A stretch of DNA of 5,752 nt from Planctomycetota bacterium (GTDB taxonomy: Bacteria > Planctomycetota > Planctomycetia > Pirellulales > Pirellulaceae), in NCBI GenBank assembly GCA_019347795.1, contig JAHWKS010000423.1, forward strand, positions 1 through 5,752, in the 5' to 3' direction. Positions 1 through 5,752 of the stretch are shown piece after piece (the first letter of the stretch is position 1; each line of letters begins with the position of its first letter). The notes beneath the pieces are model-generated. The model saw nothing but the letters and a program-made list of their open reading frames with translations, had not been told where the DNA came from and searched no databases. The position numbers and the translations under genes were made by a program.

Positions 1-1535
1 AAGCCTTGGTGACGGATGACTCGCTGGACTCCGACGCCTGGACCGAGTTATTGACGCCGGCGGCCGCGCCTCTCACGCCGGCGTTTGTGCGGCGGTTTCA
101 CGACTCGGCAAGCGGCCAATCGAGCCGCGTGACTGCGGCCCGGGTTCTGGCCCGGCTGGCCCCGCCGGAGGTTCGTACGGAGTTGCTGCTGGAAGCCGAC
201 GCGGCGCAGTATCCCTTGCTATTGCAATCCCTCATCCGTGAGCGCGACGCGGCGGCCGCGCTGCTGGAATCGACGCTCGGCCAGCGGCCGCCTGAGGACG
301 CTGAGGTTGAGCAACGGCTGCGCCTCGCCGGTCGGCAGCGCAACGCGGCGGTCGCTCTCGTGCGGTTCCAGCGGGATGCGCCGGTCGAGCAGCTACTGAT
401 CGCCGGGAAAGACCCCACGGCCCGAACGCTTTTCATCGTCACGGGCAACGACTTCGGCGTCGCCGCCGATGCGCTGTTGCGGCTGGAATCGAAGTTCACG
501 GCGCCAACGGCGCGCCAGGCGCTTTGGCTGGCGTTGGGACAGGACGGGCGCCTGGCTCCCGACCAGCAACGAGAGATCGTTCAACAGGCGGGCGCCCGCT
601 TCGCCGTTGCGACGCATCAGACGGAGCGCAGCGCGCTGGAATGGCTTCTGCGGCGCCTGCGGCCCGAGGAACCGCTTGAACAAAGCGCGGCCGAGGAATC
701 AGATTGGCGGACCACCGCCGAAGGCCAGACGCTGCGCATGGTGCGCGGCCCGGTCACGTTTCTGATGGGCTCGCCCCGCGATGAGCCTTCCCGGGAGCAC
801 CTGGAGTCGCAGCATACGCGGCGGATCGATCGCTCGTTCGCGATCGGCATTTATGAAGTCACCGTGGAGGAATACTTGCGGTTCGATCCTGACTACCCTT
901 ACGCCCGCGACGTAAGCCCCACCGGCGACTGTCCCGTCTCGAATATGTCCTGGCTGGGCGCCGTTCGCTATTGCCGGTGGCTGAGCGAGCGGGAGGGGAT
1001 CTCCGAAGATCAAATGTGCTACCCGCCGCTAGAGCAGATTAGCGAGAGCATGATCGAGAGCATGAATTTGCCCGCCGATTTGCTCTCGCGGACCGGCTAT
1101 CGACTGCCGACCGAGGCCGAATGGGAGTATGCTTGTCGGTCGGGCGCCGCGACGCGGTGGTTCTCCGGCGAGGATGAGCAGCGGCTTCCGAACTTCGGCT
1201 GGTCGATCGTCAATAGCCGCGAACGATGCTGGCCGGTGGGTTCCCTGGCGCCCAATGCCTTCGGATTGTTCGATATGATGGGCAACGTTCACGAGTGGTG
1301 CCAGAACGGTTACCCCGGCCCCTTGCAGGATTATCCGGCGGCGGACCTCGCGGGGCCGCTGGTTGATGACGTGGCCGAGCCGGAATCCGGCCTCTATTCG
1401 GAGCGGGGGTTTCGCGGAAGCTCCTACCGCTCGTCGCCGAAGGCGTCTCGCTCGGCGCAGCGTTATACTTATCCAATCACGACGCGGTTCAGCACGATGG
1501 GATTCCGCATCGCCCGCACCATGCCGGACGATTAG
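1..1535 (+). CDS. Helical-repeat protein with C-terminal SUMF1/FGE-sulfatase-like domain (5' end outside window)
   Basis: The frame is open from the first bases and ends at TAG 1533-1535. TTG at 6 and GTG at 9 are possible starts, but the protein begins abruptly inside a helical region, so I infer that it continues upstream. Residues here are counted from TTG 6. Residues about 20-230 are Ala/Leu/Arg-rich helices resembling HEAT-type repeats. Residues about 240-505 form a SUMF1/FGE-sulfatase-like domain: MVRG...MGSP (245-257), GYRLPTEAEWEYACR (364-378), NAFGLFDMMGNVHEWC (417-432), RGSSY (470-474), RSAQR (482-486) and GFRIAR (499-504). True formylglycine-generating enzymes oxidise a sulfatase cysteine using two cysteines just after the GGSY motif. 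Here the ungapped equivalents are Ser476 and Ser481, so that activity is unlikely, and a PvdO/EgtB-like or binding role fits better. In planctomycetes such C-termini are often fused to a Ser/Thr kinase; that part would lie upstream and is not seen. The domain assignment is secure; the function is not. Confidence 0.85.
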   Translation, partial: ALVTDDSLDSDAWTELLTPAAAPLTPAFVRRFHDSASGQSSRVTAARVLARLAPPEVRTELLLEADAAQYPLLLQSLIRERDAAAALLESTLGQRPPEDAEVEQRLRLAGRQRNAAVALVRFQRDAPVEQLLIAGKDPTARTLFIVTGNDFGVAADALLRLESKFTAPTARQALWLALGQDGRLAPDQQREIVQQAGARFAVATHQTERSALEWLLRRLRPEEPLEQSAAEESDWRTTAEGQTLRMVRGPVTFLMGSPRDEPSREHLESQHTRRIDRSFAIGIYEVTVEEYLRFDPDYPYARDVSPTGDCPVSNMSWLGAVRYCRWLSEREGISEDQMCYPPLEQISESMIESMNLPADLLSRTGYRLPTEAEWEYACRSGAATRWFSGEDEQRLPNFGWSIVNSRERCWPVGSLAPNAFGLFDMMGNVHEWCQNGYPGPLQDYPAADLAGPLVDDVAEPESGLYSERGFRGSSYRSSPKASRSAQRYTYPITTRFSTMGFRIARTMPDD

Positions 1536-1556
1536 CGGCTTGCTACGCCTTTGCCT

Positions 1557-1564
1557 GGGAGAAG
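1557..1564 (+). promoter_or_regulatory. Ribosome binding site for the small membrane protein gene
   Basis: The purine run GGGAGAAG contains GGAG (1558-1561), 7 bases before ATG 1569. It favours ATG 1569 over the in-frame TTG at 1551, which lies upstream of this site. It is the only convincing Shine-Dalgarno sequence seen before a gene start in the window. Confidence 0.6.
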
Positions 1565-1568
1565 CGCG

Positions 1569-1892
1569 ATGATGTTTCTGACGGCGGCGATGGTTATCCT
1601 GCAAGCGATCATGGCAGCGCTTGGTTTGGTGATCTGGCTGGAATTGCGGAAGCTCCGCGAAGCGCTGTGCGCGCAGGTGGGAGCTCCGCGCCGCCTCTAT
1701 CGGGAGTCTGTTGTATCCAGCCGGCTCTGGTACGTGCCTCAGCCCTTCGCCATTTGGAAGTTCTCCGGGAAAATGTGGCAGTTGGAGCACGCCACGGTTC
1801 CTCCGGGTTATCAAGCCGGCGCGCCTCCCGCGATTCGCGGCGTGTATGAGGGACAGCGCGTAAAGACCGCGTGCGTGAAGAATTCCGATTGA
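1569..1892 (+). CDS. Small single-pass membrane protein with aromatic-rich tail, hypothetical
   Basis: This is a 107-residue protein that I do not recognise as a named family. The start at ATG 1569, immediately followed by a second ATG, is supported by the GGAG site 7 bases upstream. Residues 2-24 form one uninterrupted hydrophobic helix (MFLTAAMVILQ...LGLVIWL), followed by a charged stretch, ELRKLRE (25-31). This suggests a single membrane anchor with positive charges just after it, so the tail is probably cytoplasmic by the positive-inside rule. The tail of about 75 residues is rich in Trp and Tyr and ends with PPGYQAGAPPAIRGVYEGQ and then KTACVK. The Pro/Gly-Tyr pattern may be a family signature. 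It starts 33 bp after the SUMF1-like gene and ends 24 bp before the first glycosyltransferase, so co-transcription is likely. It might help anchor the enzymes encoded downstream at the membrane, but nothing in its sequence proves that. Confidence 0.7.
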   Translation: MMFLTAAMVILQAIMAALGLVIWLELRKLREALCAQVGAPRRLYRESVVSSRLWYVPQPFAIWKFSGKMWQLEHATVPPGYQAGAPPAIRGVYEGQRVKTACVKNSD

Positions 1893-1916
1893 CCGGGGAC
1901 GCGGCTTGTACGTCCG

Positions 1917-2978
1917 ATGACCGCACTGCGCTTGCCAGAGTCGTGTCGCTTCCGCGACGACGTCGCCCGCTCGGGCGGCTGCGAAACCGCGGAGTGTCGC
2001 TTGTTGGCGGAGTTGATCGGCTCTACCTCGCCCGCTACGTGCCGCGTCGCGCGGGATGCTTGCGAGGCCTGTTGCCGCGCGCCGGTCAGCCCGGACGTGC
2101 ATCGGCTCAACGAAGTCATCGCGTCGCTCATTCTGGGAGCCTCCTCGGACGCGTCAAACATGGAACGAGGCCTCCCTCAGCGGGAAGCACTGTCGGATGA
2201 ACTGCGCCGCCGCGCATGCGACGCCTTGCAAGTTGCTCCGGCCGACCACGGACAGATGCAGCAATTCATCGACAGGTCGGTAACCGTCGAAACGTTGACC
2301 CGGCGTCTGACCGATCGTATCCCGTTCACGTACTTGCGGTACGGAGACGGAGAATGGTTATCCGTGCTGGGGGTCGAGGGTCGCAATTGCGACCGCCACG
2401 ACTTTTTTCCTGAAAGCCTCGGCCCCGAGCTGCGACAGGTCCTGTGTCAGATCGCAGAGTTGCCGCCCGATGCTCCCTCCGTCTACGTCGGTACGACCTG
2501 CGACCTCCAGGAGCGGGTTCAACCGTTCCTTTCCGTCCACAGGCTGCGCGATCGGTTACATTGGGTGAGCGACGCCCTGTTTCGCATGGGTCTGGTGAAT
2601 CTGACGACCCGCGGCTTTCTGGAGGCCGTGATTGCATTCCAGGGAGCCAAGCTGCTGGTTGGGAACGAGTTTCTGCGTCCGGCCGCGCACGGGCTGGGAT
2701 GCACGCACGTGGTCATCCCCCTGGAAAACTGCTACTCGCGGATTGATTGGATGGAGCGGGCCTGCCGATTCGACGGGCCGGGCCTGGTGATCTGCTGTGC
2801 GTCGATGGCCTCGGAGTGTCTGCTATGGCGGTTGCGCCGCCGCAACCCGGAAGCAACCTACGTCGATTGCGGCTCGATCTTTGACGGCATGCTGGGACAC
2901 ATGATCCGCCGCGAACTGGCCGAGGCGAGCGAGATGCTCCGGCGCTGTTACGCTCCGTTGTTTAAGCCGTTTCTTTGA
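1917..2978 (+). CDS. Probable GT-D-fold glycosyltransferase with N-terminal cysteine module
   Basis: The protein has 353 residues. ATG 1917 is the earliest possible start: the stop of the preceding gene lies in the same frame at 1890-1892, and no start codon falls between them. No good Shine-Dalgarno is visible (GGGGA at 1895-1899 is too far), so coupling to the upstream gene is plausible. Residues 10-71 are a cysteine module (C10, C27, C42, C49, C52, then NEVIASL 65-71) shared with the next two genes. Residues about 72-125 are a helical linker. From about residue 127 the protein resembles the GT-D family (formerly DUF1792): TYLRYGDGEW (138-147) gives the D144-x-E146 metal motif following R141, and the C-terminal part has GPGLVICCASMASE and YVDCGSIFD (315-323), like the family's closing strand. 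Such enzymes transfer a sugar from a nucleotide-sugar donor; donor and acceptor cannot be read from the sequence. The GT-D call comes from motif memory and is moderately sure. Confidence 0.8.
   Translation: MTALRLPESCRFRDDVARSGGCETAECRLLAELIGSTSPATCRVARDACEACCRAPVSPDVHRLNEVIASLILGASSDASNMERGLPQREALSDELRRRACDALQVAPADHGQMQQFIDRSVTVETLTRRLTDRIPFTYLRYGDGEWLSVLGVEGRNCDRHDFFPESLGPELRQVLCQIAELPPDAPSVYVGTTCDLQERVQPFLSVHRLRDRLHWVSDALFRMGLVNLTTRGFLEAVIAFQGAKLLVGNEFLRPAAHGLGCTHVVIPLENCYSRIDWMERACRFDGPGLVICCASMASECLLWRLRRRNPEATYVDCGSIFDGMLGHMIRRELAEASEMLRRCYAPLFKPFL
1944..2129 (+). other. N-terminal cysteine module, copy 1 (shared by three consecutive glycosyltransferases)
   Basis: This encodes residues 10-71 of the GT-D-like protein. 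It starts CRFR, has cysteines at 10, 27, 42, 49 and 52 (spacings 17, 15, 7, 3), an extra C53, and ends NEVIASL 13 residues after C52. The CxxC plus earlier cysteines suggest a structural metal site, probably zinc (inference). It aligns without internal gaps from C27 to C52 with the modules at 3031-3210 and 4497-4682. Confidence 0.7.
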
Positions 2979-2989
2979 CGTTGGCGTCA
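2976..2989 (+). other. Short perfect inverted repeat over a stop/start junction
   Basis: TGACG, TTGG, CGTCA gives a perfect 5-bp stem with a 4-base loop. Its left arm begins with the stop codon of the GT-D-like gene, and its right arm ends on the first base of the ATG of the GT-B-like gene. There is no T-run after it, so it is not an intrinsic terminator. It could modulate initiation of the downstream gene, or it could be chance. Confidence 0.3.
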
Positions 2990-4446
2990 TGACAACTTCT
3001 TCCGCCGTTGCGCCGCCAGCATTTGAGGCATGCCGCCATCGCGCCTTCCTCGGCGACGGCGAGGGGCGGGCCGCCTGGTGCGGATTGACGCTGGCAATGA
3101 CGCCCTGCGCGGCGCCGGTTGATTGCCGGGTGGATGTTTCCGTATGTGACGCCTGTGGCCATTGTCCGTCGCCGTCGAGGTTTCGCCCGAACGCCGTTGT
3201 GGCTTCGCTCGTATGGGAGGCGACGTCGCGCGTCGGCCAAAGGCATTCGGATCCGGCGACGACGGTGCGACTGGCCGAAACGCGAGCCTGGGCGAGCCGG
3301 TTTATGGCGGAGGAGGGGAAATTGGCGCCGGCCCAGCCGGAAGTCCGATCCGCCGCCGATGGTCGCCGCCGGCTTTGGTCCCGATTCCGGCTCGGACGCC
3401 CCCGGGTCGGCCTGGTGGGTTACAACAACGCGCGCGGGTTGGGCCACCAGAATCGCGACCTGGCCGGCTGGCTGCCGGTGGATCGCTGGCTGGCGCCGGA
3501 CGAAGCGGGCGAGGCGTCGGCGCCTCCCGCCGGAATGAGGCGCCCCCTCGACTATTTGGTTCCCGGCGAAGATGTGCGGCGGGCGCTGGAGCGGTGGCTG
3601 CGCGGGCTGGATGTGCTGCTGTTCGTCGAGTCGCCGCTCATTGATGGGCTGACCGCCTTGGCCAAGGAGCGGGGCGTGCGGATCATCGCCGTTCCCAATT
3701 GGGAGCGACTGCACCCAGGAATGGAATGGCTGGACGACGTGGACGGGATGCTCTGCCCCACGCTGCACACCAAGCGCGTTCTCGACGATTGGAAAGAGCG
3801 GTTCGGCTTCCGCTGGGCGGCGCACTACGTCCCATGGCCCATCGACACCGAGCGGTTTCCCTTTCGGCAGCGGACCGCCAGCCGCCGGTTTTTGTTTATC
3901 AACGGCGGCGGCGGGCTGGAGGCCCGTCGTCCAGACGGCTCGCCGGCCGGCTTCCGCCGCAAAGGATTGGAAGTGCTGGCCGAGGCGGCGCGGCTGGTCC
4001 CGCACATCCCGCTCATCGTGCGGACGCAGACGGACGAGCTTCCGCCGCTCCCCGAGAACATCGAGGTGCGGTGGGCCGCCGAGGAGAATGATCAGCTTTA
4101 CGACGAAGGAGACGTCTGCGTCCAGCCGAGCCACTGGGAGGGCCTTGGCTTGCCGTTGTTGGAGTGCCAGGCCGCGGGACTCCCCCTGCTCACCCTTGAC
4201 GCTCCGCCGATGAACGAGCATCACCCCCTGGCCGCGATTCCCGTGCGACGCACGGAAGTCGTCGAGGCGTCTCCGCTCCGGCCGATCGCGGCGCCGCGGC
4301 CGGCTGCGGAGGACATCGCCCAGGCTTTGGAGTCGCTCTACGGGCGAGACATCGCCGGCGCCAGCCGGGAGGCGCGGGAATATATCCAGCGGCGCCATTC
4401 GTGGCGATCGCAAAGAGCAAACCTTTGGGATTTCCTCCGTCCATGA
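2989..4446 (+). CDS. GT-B-fold (GT4-like) glycosyltransferase with N-terminal cysteine module
   Basis: The protein has 485 residues. ATG 2989 lies 10 bp after the preceding stop, without a clear Shine-Dalgarno. Residues 15-74 are the shared cysteine module (C15, C31, C46, C53, C56, then NAVVASL 68-74). Residues about 75-135 are an Arg/Ala-rich linker. The first Rossmann-like domain begins with RVGLVGYNNARGLGHQNRD (139-157) and continues with LDVLLFVES. The second domain starts near residue 300 with FLFINGGGG and has the basic stretch RRKG around K325. It ends with the GT4-type E-x7-E motif, E384 and E392 in WEGLGLPLLE, which normally contacts the nucleotide-sugar donor. These features mark a retaining glycosyltransferase of the GT4/GT-B type. 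The domain set is complete and looks intact. It overlaps the next gene by ATGA. The donor and acceptor are unknown; a role in polysaccharide or glycoprotein assembly is inferred from the neighbouring glycosyltransferases. Confidence 0.88.
   Translation: MTTSSAVAPPAFEACRHRAFLGDGEGRAAWCGLTLAMTPCAAPVDCRVDVSVCDACGHCPSPSRFRPNAVVASLVWEATSRVGQRHSDPATTVRLAETRAWASRFMAEEGKLAPAQPEVRSAADGRRRLWSRFRLGRPRVGLVGYNNARGLGHQNRDLAGWLPVDRWLAPDEAGEASAPPAGMRRPLDYLVPGEDVRRALERWLRGLDVLLFVESPLIDGLTALAKERGVRIIAVPNWERLHPGMEWLDDVDGMLCPTLHTKRVLDDWKERFGFRWAAHYVPWPIDTERFPFRQRTASRRFLFINGGGGLEARRPDGSPAGFRRKGLEVLAEAARLVPHIPLIVRTQTDELPPLPENIEVRWAAEENDQLYDEGDVCVQPSHWEGLGLPLLECQAAGLPLLTLDAPPMNEHHPLAAIPVRRTEVVEASPLRPIAAPRPAAEDIAQALESLYGRDIAGASREAREYIQRRHSWRSQRANLWDFLRP
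3031..3210 (+). other. N-terminal cysteine module, copy 2
   Basis: This encodes residues 15-74 of the GT-B-like protein. It starts CRHR, has cysteines at 15, 31, 46, 53 and 56 (spacings 16, 15, 7, 3), extra cysteines at 40 and 59, and ends NAVVASL 12 residues after C56. The spacing between the second and fifth cysteines is identical to copy 1. Confidence 0.7.
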
Positions 4447-5752
4447 GCGATTCGATCCGCCCCCGCGGAAAGTTCATCCTCCCCACGCCCGCCACCTGCC
4501 GGCATCGCGGCGATGTTCGGAAGCAGGCTGCAGGCGGCGAAGACGCCGTATGCGAATTGCTGCTGGAGATTAGCGGCGTCGAGGACCGAGCCCTCGCGCG
4601 GGTCGGCGAAGACGCCTGCCGGGCGTGCTGCGAATCGTTCCCGCCGACACGAGCCGCCTGGAATCCCGTCATCGCGTCGCTGACGTACGATCTGGCCCGA
4701 CGCGTCGCGGAGGAAGGCGGCGCCCCCGGATGCACCGCGCCTGCGGCCCTGCAGTTGCAACGCGAGGCGGAAGCGGCGCTGGACGTAATTCATTCGCCGG
4801 AGGAGCGGATCATTCCGGCCCGCGCGGTCCTTCCCTGTCGTCATCTCGGCGATCCGATTCAACCGCCTTCCGCCTCCGCCGAAGATCCGGAGCGGACTTG
4901 CCGCCACCCCGCCCATCGAGTGACCACGCTCGCGAAGTGCCGGCTTTGTCGCGATTGGGGCCACACCCCGCTCCGCTCGCGGCGAATGACGCTGAAGGAG
5001 TTGACTCCGCCTCCCGGCCGGCGGTGCGGTCCGCCGGTTCGCACATGGGCCGTGGGCGTGCTCACGGCGCCGCGGCGCGAGCCGACGCTCGAGTGGTGCC
5101 TGGACAGCCTGATCCGCGCCGGATGGAGCGAGCCGCACGTGTTTATCGACGGCTCGGTCCGGCTCCCCGAGGCGCATGATCGGTTGAGCGTCACGTGGCG
5201 AGAGCAGCGCGTCGGCGCCTGGCCGAACTTCTATCTCGCCCTCAGCGAGCTGGTGCTCTCGAATCCGCGCGCCGACGCTTATTTCATGGTGCAGGATGAC
5301 GCCGTATTCTACGACGCCGAGAATCTGCGATCGTTCCTGGAGGGCGTCTTATGGCCGGGCGAGAAGCCGAGCCTGACGTCGCTGTACTGCTCGCAGGCAT
5401 ACAACCTGACCGAGCCCGGCTGGCGGCCGCTGGAGCGGAACTGGGTGTGGGGCGCCTTGGCCTTCATCTTCCCGCCAGACTTGGCGCGGGAGTTCCTCAA
5501 CGATCCCTGGGTCTTCCGCCGACGCTGGGAGGCGCCGCGAAACGGCCTGGCGGGCATCGACGTGGCGGTGGGCCAGTGGTTCGCCTCCCGCGGACTGCCG
5601 GTATGGCTTCCCAACCCCAGCCTCGTGCAGCACGTCGGCAACGCCAGCAGCATTTGGCGGGACGCCCGCAATGCAACGCTCCGCCGGGCCGATTGGTTCG
5701 CGGGCGACCTGGAGGCGCCATTCGCAGCGGACGCCTCGCTGGCGGACTTTCC
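4443..5752 (+). CDS. GT-A-like glycosyltransferase with two N-terminal cysteine clusters (3' end outside window)
   Basis: The frame opens at ATG 4443, which overlaps the preceding stop as ATGA, and stays open to the right edge: 436 residues with no stop. No Shine-Dalgarno is visible, so translational coupling is likely. Residues 19-80 are the shared cysteine module (C19, C37, A52, C59, C62, then NPVIASL 74-80), with Ala where the other copies have the third Cys. A linker (81-131) leads to a second cluster, CRHLG (132-136), C153, H155, H158 and CRLCRDW (166-172). The catalytic part begins near residue 199 with a beta-strand, TWAVGVLTAP, and then EPTLEWCLDSL. YFMVQDDAVF (280-289) supplies a DxD-like metal motif (Q284-D285-D286). 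Further on are WVWGALAFIFP (334-344), GIDVAVGQWF (371-380) and PSLVQHVGN (392-400). The order fits an inverting or retaining GT-A enzyme; the exact CAZy family cannot be set from these motifs. It probably completes the same glycan pathway as the two enzymes before it. Confidence 0.85.
   Translation, partial: MSDSIRPRGKFILPTPATCRHRGDVRKQAAGGEDAVCELLLEISGVEDRALARVGEDACRACCESFPPTRAAWNPVIASLTYDLARRVAEEGGAPGCTAPAALQLQREAEAALDVIHSPEERIIPARAVLPCRHLGDPIQPPSASAEDPERTCRHPAHRVTTLAKCRLCRDWGHTPLRSRRMTLKELTPPPGRRCGPPVRTWAVGVLTAPRREPTLEWCLDSLIRAGWSEPHVFIDGSVRLPEAHDRLSVTWREQRVGAWPNFYLALSELVLSNPRADAYFMVQDDAVFYDAENLRSFLEGVLWPGEKPSLTSLYCSQAYNLTEPGWRPLERNWVWGALAFIFPPDLAREFLNDPWVFRRRWEAPRNGLAGIDVAVGQWFASRGLPVWLPNPSLVQHVGNASSIWRDARNATLRRADWFAGDLEAPFAADASLADF
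4497..4682 (+). other. N-terminal cysteine module, copy 3 (third Cys replaced by Ala)
   Basis: This encodes residues 19-80 of the GT-A-like protein. It starts CRHRG, has cysteines at 19, 37, 59 and 62 plus an extra C63, and ends NPVIASL 12 residues after C62. The third conserved position is A52 (spacings 18, 15, 7, 3). The flanking Arg-Val of copies 1 and 2 is kept as R53-V54, so the alignment is not in doubt. Confidence 0.68.
4836..4958 (+). other. Second cysteine/histidine cluster in the GT-A-like protein
   Basis: This encodes residues 132-172: CRHLGD, about 16 residues, C-R-H-P-A-H (153-158), then CRLCRDW (166-172). C132, C153, C166 and C169 with H155/H158 could form a zinc site (inference). 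Its opening resembles copy 3 (CRHRGD) and it too ends in CxxC, but the spacing differs and the NxVIASL tail is absent. Similar CxHLG...CxxC clusters precede glycosyltransferases in planctomycetes, from memory. Confidence 0.6.

Noticed and set aside
1536..1568. Terminator or promoter between the SUMF1-like gene and the small gene
   Set aside because: No hairpin with a T-run and no convincing -35/-10 pair is visible in these 33 bases; only a ribosome binding site is supported.
1887..1919. Possible readthrough fusion of the small membrane protein and the GT-D-like protein, since both lie in one frame with a TGA between them
   Set aside because: The 24-bp gap, the ATG right at the start of the shared cysteine module, and the absence of any visible recoding element make two separate genes the simpler reading.
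1029..2102. A 357-codon open frame on the - strand across the SUMF1-like domain, the small gene and the start of the GT-D-like gene
   Set aside because: It crosses three supported + strand genes, has an Arg-rich low-complexity composition and shows no domain signature.
2962..4413. A 483-codon open frame on the - strand opposite the GT-B-like gene
   Set aside because: It mirrors the GT4-like gene almost exactly. Its product is Arg/Pro/Gly-rich without recognisable motifs, while the + strand has clear catalytic motifs. Long antisense frames are expected at this GC content.
4338..5177. A 279-codon open frame on the - strand opposite the GT-A-like gene
   Set aside because: The + strand frame here is continuous with the cysteine clusters and the GT-A motifs. 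The reverse product has Arg/Gly/Ala composition only.
4625..5179. A 184-codon + strand frame inside the GT-A-like gene
   Set aside because: It is an out-of-frame reading of the same DNA with no motifs. The frame from 4443 carries all conserved motifs.

Overview
The window is GC-rich, densely coding on the + strand only, and reads as part of a single co-directional cluster from a member of the Planctomycetota. That placement is inference. It rests on the type of helical-repeat plus SUMF1/FGE-sulfatase-like protein at the left end, on glycosyltransferases preceded by cysteine clusters, and on the high GC content with weak Shine-Dalgarno signals. No rRNA, tRNA, mobile element or CRISPR array is visible.

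Layout: (1) positions 1-1535 hold the C-terminal part of a protein with an alpha-helical repeat region and a SUMF1/FGE-sulfatase-like domain, probably continuing upstream of the window. Both residues aligned with the catalytic cysteines of true formylglycine-generating enzyme are serine. (2) 1569-1892 encodes a small protein with one N-terminal membrane helix and an aromatic-rich tail. (3) 1917-2978 encodes a probable GT-D-fold glycosyltransferase. (4) 2989-4446 encodes a GT-B-fold, GT4-like glycosyltransferase. (5) 4443-5752 encodes a GT-A-like glycosyltransferase that is still open at the right edge. Spacings are 33, 24 and 10 bp, then a 4-bp ATGA overlap, so genes 2-5 and possibly gene 1 look like one transcription unit.

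The most notable signal is that the three consecutive glycosyltransferases, which appear to belong to three unrelated folds, all begin with the same roughly 62-residue cysteine module. Its pattern is C, 15-17 residues, C, 14 residues, C (Ala in the third copy), 6 residues, CxxC, 11-12 residues, then N-x-V-[IV]-A-S-L. The spacing is almost invariant although the rest of the sequence has diverged. One module on three catalytic folds in one operon suggests a docking, scaffold or zinc-binding role shared by enzymes that build one glycan, rather than a catalytic one. The last gene also carries a second cysteine/histidine cluster between this module and its catalytic domain.

The likely joint job is synthesis of a surface polysaccharide or a glycan on a protein. 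The sequence gives no direct indication of the sugar donors or acceptors.
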